Source: Paracyclopina nana (lineage: Eukaryota > Arthropoda > Copepoda > Cyclopoida > Cyclopettidae). From it: a stretch of DNA of 64,000 nucleotides. The stretch spans positions 15,636,501 through 15,700,500 of the forward strand of contig JAGUCH010000002.1 of NCBI GenBank assembly GCA_019096065.1, in the 5' to 3' direction. Every line of letters begins with the position of its first letter. Within the stretch, counting starts at the first letter, position 1. The notes under the pieces are model-generated. The model saw only the letters and a list, made by a program, of their open reading frames with translations, was not told where the DNA came from and did no database searches. Positions 25,067 through 34,160 of the stretch are shown here, piece by piece. A program made the position numbers and the translations under genes.

Positions 25067-27419
25067 TTAGGACTTTCTCCCCTTGCCAATCTTTTTCTTC
25101 TTCTTCTTCACCACCACCACATTTTTATGGCCACCTTTGGACCGCAATAAGGCCTTCATTTCGGCCTTGCTTTTGGCTAGAGCTTCCACAGCAGACGAGT
25201 CGGCGTTGGTGCTCACCTTGAAGTCAGTGGGCAGTTGCAGACGCCCACTCATCGTGGGGTACTTCCCCTGGAATCCCTGAGCATGGATGGGTGCAGAGAG
25301 CAGGCTATTCAGCTCGGCTCGCTTCGCCTTGATCTTATTCTTTTGGTCAGCATGAACTTTGCTTTTGGCATCGCCAAACTCGTCCTCTGGCTCGGATTCG
25401 GACAGCTCCAGTTCAGCCTCCTCGGCGGCCTTTCTCAGCCAATTCTTGCTCACCTCGGCCTTCTTGTCGGCCAAGAGTAACTTGTCCAGCTCCCGAGCGG
25501 TGTTGACGCGAATCTTGACCATGTTCAAGACCTGATTGTCGATAGGGAACGCGGGCAGGTCTTCGTCTCTGTTTAGAGTGCGACACATCCTCCTGTAAAA
25601 CTGATTCTCGCCAGCATCGATCAGGATCACGCTGACACCTTCCTTTTTGGCACGTGCGGTCCGACCACTCCGATGGACGTAGCTCTACATAATTAATTAG
25701 TGAGTATAGGTGTTATTTTTCACACTGCTGTCATTTTACCTCAGACGTGCGCGGCACTTGATAATGGACCACGTGTTGCACATCAGGAATATCCAGACCA
25801 CGTGCTGCGACGTCAGTGGCAATGAGGAAACCATTCGGGTTGGAAGAGAACCTGTCGAGATTTTTCAGCCTCTGCTTCTGATGCATCTGAGCATGCAGCC
25901 CCAGAGGCTCAGTGTGCAAAAGGCCAAAAAGGTTGACAAGCCTTCGCACGCAATCTATGGAGTTGCAAAAGACAATCGTGCGACCCGGGTGCTGCTGCAG
26001 GAAGTAGTACAAGTACAAATCCTTTTCAGTGGCCGAGCAATGGATCCTCGACTCTGTCAAGGTTTCAGCCGTGCCCACTTTTCTGGTCAAGTCCACAATC
26101 TTGGGCCTCGGCTTCACGCCAATCATCTCCATGACTTGCTGCAACTTCTCCTCCGGTGTCATTTGCTTTTTGCCTTTCTTCTGCTTCAAATGCTTCGGCA
26201 TCTCGTGCACCAAAGATAGAGTGGCCGAAAACACGAAATTCTGCCTCTTCTTCTTCCTTGACTCGTCCTCGTTGAGCACCTCCAGGATGCTTTGCAACTC
26301 TTCGAAATGGCCCTTCTCCACCATTCGGTCAGTCTCGTCAATGGCCAAATAGCGAATATCTTTCAGCTTGGCCAAATGAGGATGTCCTTCCTGCACCAGA
26401 TCCCACAGTCGTCCAGGCGTGGCAACCACAATTTCAGGGGCCTGGTCCAAAAGACGAATCTGCTTCTGGGGTGCCATGCCTCCGAGCACAACGACAGTTT
26501 TGATGTCAGTGAATTTGGCAGCGGCCTCGATGTGATTCTTCACTTGAATTGCCAGCTCTCGAGTTGGAGTCAAAACGAGCGCTCTGAGTTGGCCAGTTTG
26601 CAGCTTGCGTTTCTTGCCATGGCCAATTAAAGGATTGATGAAGGCAACCGGCTCTTGGTCAATGTCCACATCGAAATTGAACTCGACATCATTGACCACA
26701 CGGACACACCCAGACTCAACTGCAGTATTCTCCATATCTTCTTCCTCCTCTGAAGAATATTCTTCATCTTCTTCCGAGGCAATTTCAACCTCATCCACGC
26801 CAGTCACTTTTTTAGACTCCTCTTCTCGATCTGCAAGGATGCCATGTATGATGGGAATGGCAAAGGCCAGAGTTTTCCCAGAGCCAGTTTCGGCTGCTCC
26901 GAGGATGTCAGCATGGCCATTGATGGCAGCTGGCAAAGTCTGCGTTTGGATCGGTGTAGGCACGTCAAACTTGAGCTCTTTGAGGGCCTTCAAAACAGGC
27001 TTTGGAACGGGCAACTCCTTCCAGCCTTCGAGATCGATCGGCTCGTTTTCATCGTACAAAGGAAGATCATTGCTGTCAAGCTGCTCATCTTCATCACTGA
27101 GCACAGCAGCGGGCTTCTCCAGAGGTTTCCTCTTCTCTTTGGGCTTGCGCTTTTGCCTGGTTTTCTTCTTCTTCTTTTGCGGCTTCTCGTCTTGGTCATT
27201 TTCTTCACCACCCGGCCTTTTCTTAGCCTTGACAACCTTGCTGCCCTCAACATTGGTGATTTTTCCAGAAGGTTTCTCCAGAGGCCTTTTCTTGTTGATC
27301 TTGACGAATTGGTAGTCTGTCAGCTCTTCAATGCCAAGCAGGCCCTCGGAAAAGCCTCGAGCCCTCATTTCTGGGTCCATCGGAACCGACTTCCATTTTG
27401 CAGTGGCTGTCACGTTCAT
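25067..27419 (-). CDS. DDX24: DDX24-like ATP-dependent RNA helicase
   Basis: Nucleolar DEAD-box helicase for large ribosomal subunit assembly (yeast Mak5). Exons 27419-25740 and 25684-25067 (phase 0, TCT GAG|GTAAAA) give 765 residues. Seen in order: basic Lys-rich N-terminus, Q-motif block (DVPTPIQTQTLPAAI), Walker A (AAETGSGKT), a long acidic insertion between motifs I and Ia (EEDEEYSSEEEEDMEN) that marks this subfamily, PTRELAIQ, TPGRLWDL, motif II as DETD instead of DEAD, followed by the subfamily signature RMVEKGHFEEL, SAT, then the C-domain TIVFCNS, ATDVAARGLDIP and HRSGRTAR (split by the intron just before SYVHRSGRTAR). The C-terminus is a Lys-rich tail. DETD keeps the acidic magnesium-binding pair, so activity is expected. 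Confidence 0.94.
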
Positions 27420-27756
27420 TTTCTTAAAGTTCTCTCGTGCGCGTTCACGTGTTGTTTTTGTTTTGATGTCTCAGTTTTTTCAGCAGTGCGCGACGGCTTT
27501 GAATGACGGAGCTGAGAAGCGAACTGTCATCTCAGTTCTTAGAGATCAACTGATCGTGTCGGGTCAAAGATAAGTTAAGAATCTTATTAAGTGAGCTTTT
27601 TCGGTTTTTCCCCTGCTCCCAATTTTTCCACATTTTAATGCAGCTTCACTCTCTTCAGTGAACTTCTTTTATTAGAAGACATGACTGACATTCAGTCTAT
27701 AACTGCTCGCAAAAACTTGCAGAAAAAAAAATTGACCCAGTTTCACTGATTGTTAT
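27420..27756. other. DDX24 upstream region
   Basis: Includes the short 5' UTR and probable promoter of DDX24. No TATA box recognised and no other gene seen. Confidence 0.45.
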
Positions 27757-27974
27757 AGATCCTTTCCATGTGCTCACGTTTGGTTTTGAGGTACAAAAAA
27801 ATGTACCACGCAAAACCGTTTTTGCAAGACCGTTTTCATTGTTTATTTACGTTTTTGTTTACTTTTTGCGTACTGACTGTTTACTTTCTTTTGCTACTTG
27901 ACCAAGACCAATTTTTTGTACCACGAAAAACCGTTTTTGAGATTTGTTTTTTGTACAAGCACATGGAAAGGTCC
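27757..27974. mobile_element. Short MITE with CTTTCCATGTGCT inverted ends
   Basis: About 218 bp with ends GATCCTTTCCATGTGCT and AGCACATGGAAAGGTCC. Inside there are two copies of TGTACCACGmAAAACCGTTTTT. The core CTTTCCATGTG is the same as in the element at 8085-8474, so both may share a transposase source. Confidence 0.7.
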
Positions 27975-28445
27975 ATAATGCTATGAAAACTAACTCTAAG
28001 TTAGCTTTTCTCATTATATGTGACTTTCATTAAGCATGTGATTTAGGCTAAAATCATGTGATTTTCAACGCAGATAATTCAATTTTTAATTAGCATATGT
28101 TATTTACATAAAATTATGTGACTTTAAATAGAATTATTTGATTTTCAATAAGCTTACTTAATTTTGAATGAAAATCTGTGATCTTCATTAATTCCATGCA
28201 AATGGGCTTATTCAATAAAAACAACTTAATTTTGACTTGAGAGAAAAACTAACCTAGACTTCGTCAACCGCAGCTAAACCTGCATATTTTTTGAAAGCTT
28301 ATGTCCCAAGGGTTTGGTTGGTGATAGTTTTAAAATCCTGCCCTATCCCTCCTCATAACATTAAGTCTTAAAGAACCTCTAGCTCTCTCCAGGGTGCTTT
28401 TTTCAGTGAACAGTGCTTCAAACACCCCTCATAAAATCAAAAGGA
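27975..28445. other. AT-rich intergenic, nothing recognised
   Basis: Contains several short alternations of ATTTTCAATAAG/TGTGATTTTC, reminiscent of a decayed repeat. No gene seen. Confidence 0.4.
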
Positions 28446-29070
28446 CTAGCTTTTTTATTTCATAAGCAAATTGCTAGAATGGTCAGGAAAGAAGATATAG
28501 AGTGCCAAACATGGGCCGTCGTACTTGGATCGACTAGAACATGCTGTCCCTGGATCGACTGCAACAGATCATCCCTGGATAGACTATGAGAACACACTGT
28601 CCATGGATCGACAAAACAGGACTGTACTTGGACAGTCCCTGGATAGATTACAACTAACCTAGTCCAGCTGAGACTTCCCACCTAAAAATAATAGTTATTT
28701 ATTTCGAGCTGGGGCACGTAAAGTAGGGTCATTAAATAGCTGAGCGAGGATTTTAAAATGGGAAAACTCGAGTACAGCTTTACTAGCCCGAGCCTGCGAG
28801 GGCTGTAATTGTACGAGTGTTTTTCCATTTTTAAATCCGAGGTCAGCTATTTAATGACCCAATTTTACGTGCCCCAGCTCGGAATATACAATTTTATATT
28901 CTGTAATACGATTTTTGAGTGTTTTAATGAAGTTACCGGGCTGCCCCGTGCCCTAGAAAATACTGCTCGGTTTTTAGTTGCTATGTGAATATCACTGGCT
29001 CTCATTAGCTAGCATCCAGTGGGTTGGGAGCAATTAAATAGACTTTCAAAATCCATTTCTTCAGATGTGT

Positions 29071-29142
29071 TCCTATGGCACAATGGTTAGAGCACTAGGC
29101 TCTTGATTCAGGAGTCTAGGGTTCAAACCCCAGTCATTCCTC
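29071..29142 (+). ncRNA. tRNA-like unit 1 (probably not a functional tRNA)
   Basis: Has a good A box (TGGCACAATGG) and B box (GGGTTCAAACCC) for RNA polymerase III at normal spacing, and a plausible T arm, but the anticodon stem pairs poorly and the acceptor ends (TCCTATG / CATTCCT) do not pair. Best read as a tRNA-derived segment inside a repeat. Confidence 0.55.
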
Positions 29143-29212
29143 AACTAACTTTTTTTCTTTATCTGGCTAAAATTATGGTTAAAGTCCTATACATAGCATG
29201 CAATTATCATGA

Positions 29213-29287
29213 TGTTTCCATAGCTCAGTGGTTAGAGCATTGGGATGCTAATCCAACTGTCTGAGGTTCGAATCTGGATGATCCTCT
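29213..29287 (+). ncRNA. tRNA-like unit 2 (probably not a functional tRNA)
   Basis: Perfect A box TAGCTCAGTGG and B box AGGTTCGAATCT. The D arm (GCTC...GAGC) and the anticodon arm (TTGGG-ATGCTAA-TCCAA, anticodon position GCT) can form, but the T stem and acceptor stem are mismatched and there is no 3' match to the 5' GTTTCCA. Likely tRNA-derived, with possible Pol III transcription. Confidence 0.55.
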
Positions 29288-30074
29288 CTTTTTCCAACTT
29301 CTTTGGAATTTGCATTACTTCCATGGAATATGAGGGCATTAAATTACTTAAAATCCCTCAAATTTGATTCAAGGGCTGTTAAGTATTTAATATCCCCCAA
29401 ATTGCTTAGAAAGAACTGATATAAAAGAGCTGAGTCGGATCGGTAAACTGAATTATAACACGAGGAAATCGTATTACAGTATATAAAATATTAAAAACTC
29501 ACCATGCAAAATTAATTAAAAACTAAGTAAGAATTTCAAAGTGAAAGTTTCCAAGCAAAAATTGCATAGAAAGTCTTGGCTGACAAGCAAGACTTTACTT
29601 TTTATTTTAGACTTTTATTATTTATTTAAATATAAATAGTAATTATATTATTTATTTTAGACGATCCAAGAACGATACGTTGTCGATCCAAGGATTGTTC
29701 GTTCTCAGTGTTGATCCAAGGACAGTTTGTTTGTTTGTCCAGGTAATGTGCGTTTTTCTTGTCTAACCAAATACAGTCAGTCCTGGTCTATCTAAGGACT
29801 GTGTGTTCTCATAGTCGGTCCAAGGAAAATTCGTTTTATCGATTCAAGTCCAGTTCGTCGTAGTTTATCCACGGACGATCTGTTGTTGATCCAAGGGCAG
29901 GAGTCTCCAAACATTACTTTGAATTGTTACAAATGTTTTGAAAAATTGTCCCAATGTATCTCTTTTCCTGGTCATTCTAGCAACTAAAAAAGTTAGGTCT
30001 CACAATTTGTTGGGGGTTAGGGTTATTGATATGCATGACATAGCAATAAGACGAAGTGGTACTGAGCTCAAAGT

Positions 30075-30245
30075 TTTTATAGTTATTTATATACTGCAAT
30101 ACGATTTCCTCGTGTTACAATTCAGTTTACCGATCCGACTCAGCTCTTTTATATCACAGTTCTTTCTAAGCAATTTGGGGGATATTAAATACTTAACGGC
30201 CCCAGAATCAAATTTGAGGGATTTTAAGTAGTTTAATGCCCCTCA
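30075..30245 (-). repeat. Fragment of the twin-tRNA-like repeat (copy D, inverted end)
   Basis: Contains CTGCAATACGATTTCCTCGTG, CGACTCAGCTCTTTTATAT, AATTTGGGGGATATT and CAAATTTGAGGGATTTTAAG, which are the reverse complement of the 3' end of copy B (29330-29490). Confidence 0.8.
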
Positions 30246-30427
30246 TATAAGCCATTGGAGGGACAAATTTTTTCGCTAGATGGCGCTTTTAGGGCAAGTA
30301 TATTTGGAAAAACTGTCGCGCGCAAAACTTGTCACGTGATCACGAGCGGCAATTTCATTGGCTGATCAGCGGAGCCAGGTTAGAGAAAATTGGTTTCAGT
30401 AATGAAAAGCTTGGAAATTTGTGTGAG

Positions 30428-30664
30428 TGTTGTGAATTTGGTGTCTACATGATGGGACTTGACTTCTCTCGTACAAAGCCACAACTAAGTTTATTTCTCA
30501 ACCAAGCACTGTATATACAATGTACTGTCAAGGTGAAATCGCATTGCACATTCTGTTAGGTGAAAGTGTGGTTAGGCAGCGCGGCTTGTACTATGCTACT
30601 ATACTATATTACTGAAGGACGACGCTCTAGCGCCATGAATGATGAAAGTTATAAAAAAATAACA
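30428..30664 (-). repeat. Gypsy element 3' LTR
   Basis: 237 bp, TGTTGTGAATTTGG ... AAAAATAACA on the plus strand; matches 35349-35588. Confidence 0.95.
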
Positions 30665-30901
30665 TCCCTCCCAAGCTAAAGAAAGCTGTTGTTAACAGGG
30701 GGATGAAGGTATTAACGAAAACCACCACCAAGTCATAAAAGTTAGAAAGTGTAAAGTCAAACTTCGGGTTTGTCAGGTCAGGTCAAATAGGATAATTATG
30801 ACCAAGTCATGTTAAGGCAGACATCATTTTTTCTTAGGTCGGCCCCGGCCAGGCTTGTATTCTGGCGCCCTGGCTGGTAAAGGCTGGTCTTCTATCAAAA
30901 C

Positions 30902-33900
30902 TCATTGAGCTCTAGCCTGATTGCGTGTCAATGAGCTTGTGGGGTCTCGTCCCCCTCGGAAGCTGTCACGGAAACGGTTGAGTAGTTTCCTCTTCCGCAG
31001 GTGGAGAGTCTGGTTCTTGCTTATAAGTGGAGGTGTTGTCGTCATCGGAGAGGCAATGCTGGCAGCTGGTTCCTCTGATTTGAGGGGAATTTTCGGGATG
31101 AATTTCAGAAGTTCTGGGCAATCCAACCAAACCAATAACCCTTTCCTAAAGTTTTCTGGCTTGATCTTGGCATCTAAAACCATATTTGGATCCATTAATG
31201 GTTTTCTGGGATGCACTCCAAAAAGGAGGAAGAATGGACTCATTCTTATTGTCTCACTCAAAGGAGAAGATGTATCAAGCATCTTTTGCAAGTAACTTAT
31301 AGTGTGCTTATTAATAACTTCAGCAGCTGAATTGCATTGAGGGTGACTAGGGCTGGTTGTGCTCTTATCTACCCGGAGCAGATTATAAAGAGATTGACTC
31401 AACTGTGAGGTGAATTCTGTCCCTCCATCAGCAATGAGCACAGCTGGCAAGCCGAATCTTGCAATCCATCGATTAAAAATGGCCCCAGCAACAGTGTCAG
31501 ATTGTTTGTCCACCAGAGTGACAAACTCTGCATACTTACTAACAGACTCCATGATAACCAAAATATACTTCTTTCCATCTGAATCCCTCCAAGGTCCAAA
31601 GAGGTCAGCATGGACCCTCTCCAGGGGGCCCTTGAGTTGCTGGTGGGGCAGCAATTCCACATTCGGATGTGATTGCTCAGGTTTGGTTTTGTCACATTTC
31701 CAACATGAACTGATGTATTCCTCAACATCAGTCAATAAACTAGGCCAAAAATACTGCTCATGAATTTTTTCACTGGTTTTGTTGATGCCCCTGTGCCCAA
31801 CAGATGCATGCGCAGCACTAATAATGTCAGCTTGACAAACAGCCGGTGCTGCCAACACTGATTTGGGCCCACTCATCACAAACAACAAGTCATTCTTGAC
31901 TTCAAAAATAGGGCCATATCTTTTAATAATCCGTTTCAACTCAGGTTGTCTGGGTACAAGTCCTTGTTTAACAAAGGAAAGTAAAGCCGCAACAACCAAG
32001 TCTGTAGATTGTAGCTTTCTCATGGTTGCCCTGTCTTCTATGGCGTCAACAACTATACTTAGGGTTTCAATACATTTCCGGAGTTTCTTCATAACTGCCA
32101 GGCTCTCCATGGCCTCGACGGAATTACTGTGGGTTTCACCACTCTCTTGTAGTTTCTTCATTACTGCCATGTCCTCCATGGCCTCAACAGTGCTACTGTG
32201 GGTTTCACCACTCTCTTGTAGCCTCTTCATAACTGCCATGTCCTTCATGACCTCCATGGCCTCGACGGAATTACTGTGGGTTTCACCACTTTGCAGAAGC
32301 TCTCGTGGCTTCTTCAGAACTGCCATGTCCTCCATGGCCTCAAAAGTGATATTGTGAGGTTCACCACCTTGCAGAAGCCCTCGTGGCTTCTTCAGAACTG
32401 CCATGTCCTCCATGGCCTCAAAAGTGATATTGTGAGGTTCACCACCTTGCAGAAGCCCTCGTGACTTCTTCAGAACTGCCATGTCCTCTATGGCCTCAAA
32501 AGTGATATTGTGAGGTTCACCACCTTGCAGAAGCCCTTGTGACTTCTTCAGAACTGCCATGTCCTCCATGGCCTCAAAAGTGATATTGTGAGGTTCACCA
32601 CCTTGCAGAAGCCCTCGTGGCTTCTTCAGAACTGCCATGTCCTCCATGGCCTCAAAAGTGATATTGTGGGTTTCACCACCTCGCAGAAGCTCTCGTGGCT
32701 TCTTCAGAACTGCCATATCCTCCATGGCCTCAAAAGTGATATTGTGAGGTTCACCACCTTGCAGAAGCCCTCGTGACTTCTTCAGAACTGCCATGTCCTC
32801 CATGGCCTCAAAAGTGATATTGTGAGGTTCACCACCTCGCAGAAGCTCTCGTGGCTTCTTCAGAAATGCCATGTCCTCCATGGCCTCAAAAGTGATATTG
32901 TGAGGTTCACCACCTCGCAGAAGCTCTCGTGGCTTCTTCAGAAATGCCATGTCCTCAATGGCCTTAACAGTGATATTGTGAGGTTCACCACCTCGCAGAA
33001 GTACAGGAACAATCCTTCGATTTCTATAGTCGACCATTGGTCTCCAACCAGTAGCTCCAACTGGCAGTTTCTTGGGCACACAGAAAATACTTGAGTTCCA
33101 GGGAGAATAGCAGGGTTCCAAAATGTTCATCTCCTGCCAATCTTCAATGCTTTTGTTGATTTCATCAAGATGTGACATGGGAATCTGGAATTGTCTAGCA
33201 TGAACTGGTCTGTGGTCATGTGTGTCAAATTTGTTTTTCATCAGGGTGCAGTCACCCAAGTCAAATTCTGAAGTGGAAATAATGTCAGAATTACGAAGTA
33301 AACACTTCAAGTAACTCTGACATAGATTAGGAGAAAGGTGATCAAGATTTGCATGCTTTAGAATGTAGTCCTCCACCTGTCTAGAAGGCCTCCCTATAAC
33401 ATTTTTATCTTTTAAAAACACATCATGTACTGGGACAATCTTATCAACACTCAAAATTTGCCCAATGAAAGAAACCTTGTCTATCTTAAAAGGCAATAAT
33501 CCTGCATTAGTAACATTAATATTAGCGACTCCTTGTTGATTAGAACGGATGAGGCAATCCTCCTTGCAAAGTTGGATGGCATCGCTTCTTTGGAGACATC
33601 CTTCAAAGTGAGCTATGGGCCCATTATTCTGGTTCTTCAGCTGCACGGAAATTGTAGCGACACTTCTGGCGGGTATGTACGTCTTCTTCTGAGTTCTGGC
33701 CTCAAGTTGAAACTTATTTGCAGAGCGGATTTTCATCGATATGGGATCATAAAACAAGCCGGTAGCATGGATCAGGTCAATACCCACAATCCCATCAAGT
33801 GCGAGTCCCTCGCACACATAAAATGGCCACTTCAACTGTCGGCCTTCTATCATACAGTCTATTTCATAAAGTCCATTGATCCTTAAAGGGTTTCCGGAAG

Positions 33901-33919
33901 CACAAGTTGCACGTAACAT
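30902..33919 (-). CDS. Gypsy element Pol: RT start, 78-bp repeat array, integrase
   Basis: A single open frame of 1,005 codons, but not a normal Pol. Residues 1-305 hold the end of the protease and the start of reverse transcriptase (DWQEMNILEPCYSPWNSS, WRPMVDYRN). From residue 307 the frame becomes a tandem array (33001-32015), and the RT catalytic core (YVDD-type box) and RNase H are absent. After about residue 640 integrase resumes: the H2C2 zinc motif (HASVGHRG ... SCWKCDK), then the DDE core (HADLFGPW, ADGGTEF and a later Glu). It ends near the 3' LTR. The upstream ATG is not needed if translated by frameshift from protease. The integrase looks intact in sequence; RT function is lost. 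Confidence 0.9.
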   Translation of the reverse strand: MLRATCASGNPLRINGLYEIDCMIEGRQLKWPFYVCEGLALDGIVGIDLIHATGLFYDPISMKIRSANKFQLEARTQKKTYIPARSVATISVQLKNQNNGPIAHFEGCLQRSDAIQLCKEDCLIRSNQQGVANINVTNAGLLPFKIDKVSFIGQILSVDKIVPVHDVFLKDKNVIGRPSRQVEDYILKHANLDHLSPNLCQSYLKCLLRNSDIISTSEFDLGDCTLMKNKFDTHDHRPVHARQFQIPMSHLDEINKSIEDWQEMNILEPCYSPWNSSIFCVPKKLPVGATGWRPMVDYRNRRIVPVLLRGGEPHNITVKAIEDMAFLKKPRELLRGGEPHNITFEAMEDMAFLKKPRELLRGGEPHNITFEAMEDMAVLKKSRGLLQGGEPHNITFEAMEDMAVLKKPRELLRGGETHNITFEAMEDMAVLKKPRGLLQGGEPHNITFEAMEDMAVLKKSQGLLQGGEPHNITFEAIEDMAVLKKSRGLLQGGEPHNITFEAMEDMAVLKKPRGLLQGGEPHNITFEAMEDMAVLKKPRELLQSGETHSNSVEAMEVMKDMAVMKRLQESGETHSSTVEAMEDMAVMKKLQESGETHSNSVEAMESLAVMKKLRKCIETLSIVVDAIEDRATMRKLQSTDLVVAALLSFVKQGLVPRQPELKRIIKRYGPIFEVKNDLLFVMSGPKSVLAAPAVCQADIISAAHASVGHRGINKTSEKIHEQYFWPSLLTDVEEYISSCWKCDKTKPEQSHPNVELLPHQQLKGPLERVHADLFGPWRDSDGKKYILVIMESVSKYAEFVTLVDKQSDTVAGAIFNRWIARFGLPAVLIADGGTEFTSQLSQSLYNLLRVDKSTTSPSHPQCNSAAEVINKHTISYLQKMLDTSSPLSETIRMSPFFLLFGVHPRKPLMDPNMVLDAKIKPENFRKGLLVWLDCPELLKFIPKIPLKSEEPAASIASPMTTTPPLISKNQTLHLRKRKLLNRFRDSFRGGRDPTSSLTRNQARAQ
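32015..33001 (-). repeat. In-frame coding minisatellite replacing the RT core
   Basis: Nine units of 78 bp (26 residues, consensus LLQGGEPHNITFEAMEDMAV then LKKPRG), from 33001 to 32300, followed by one 78-bp and three 69-bp diverged units down to 32015. The most diverged, integrase-proximal unit is probably the ancestral sequence from which the array grew. No unit contains a stop codon. Confidence 0.95.
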
Positions 33920-34160
33920 CGGAGCATTTGTAATTTTCTGAGGTCTTAGTTGGGGGCAATTCTCCTGAATGCCATAAGCGATAACAGGGAAATATTGGAG
34001 CCAGTGTCAAACAACATTTCAAAGGTGGCTCCAAGGCTGTGGATTGATACAAAAGGTCGGTTGGTATTCTCACTCGAGGATAGCAGGCTGAAACTTGTGA
34101 TTGCGTGAAAAAGCTCAACGACCTTGCGACGACCAGTGGTGTGGAGCCCACCCTGGTCGT
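33920..34160 (-). pseudogene. Gypsy protease segment, out of frame and stopped
   Basis: The aspartic protease active site (LFDTGSN) can be read near 34,010 in a frame different from both Gag and Pol. It runs into a TAA at 33946-33948 within a CCCCC-AACTAA context, after which homologous sequence continues in the Pol frame. The shift between Gag and protease may be programmed, but the one before Pol looks like a damaging indel in the C run. Confidence 0.75.

Larger units (their letters stand above)
28686..29490 (+). repeat. Twin-tRNA-like repeat family, copy B (most complete)
   Basis: Order: 56-bp-arm hairpin (AGCTGGGGCACGTAAAGTAG at 28709 and its inverted partner ending at 28883), CTGTAATACGATTTTTGAGTG, GGGCTGCCCCGTGCCC, two tRNA-like units, the TTGATTCAAGGGC block, then CACGAGGAAATCGTATTACAGT. 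The motif (T)GTAATACGATTT near both ends is inverted, giving the repeat its own terminal inverted repeats. Confidence 0.8.
28446..29996. mobile_element. Foldback-like element with minisatellite arms
   Basis: Ends are inverted: CTAGCTTTTTTA...TTGCTAGAATGGTCAGGAAA at 28446-28490 against CTAACTTTTTTAGTTGCTAG with TAGAATGACCAGGAAA read from 29996 inward. Each arm (about 28,500-28,675 and 29,655-29,915) is made of degenerate 25-33-bp units of the type CTGTCCCTGGATCGACTATGAGAACA, in opposite orientation on the two sides. The centre is a copy of the twin-tRNA-like repeat. Long terminal inverted repeats built of tandem subrepeats are the hallmark of foldback (FB) elements. No transposase is present. 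Confidence 0.7.

Noticed and set aside
26605..27506. Plus-strand frames rich in Ser/Phe opposite DDX24
   Set aside because: Caused by Lys/Glu-rich codons of DDX24 read on the other strand.
28500..28675. CRISPR-like array
   Set aside because: Units are degenerate tandem repeats without unique spacers, in a eukaryotic genome.
29071..29287. Two functional tRNA genes
   Set aside because: Promoter boxes and parts of the cloverleaf exist, but acceptor and T stems are mismatched, and the same units recur inside repeats.
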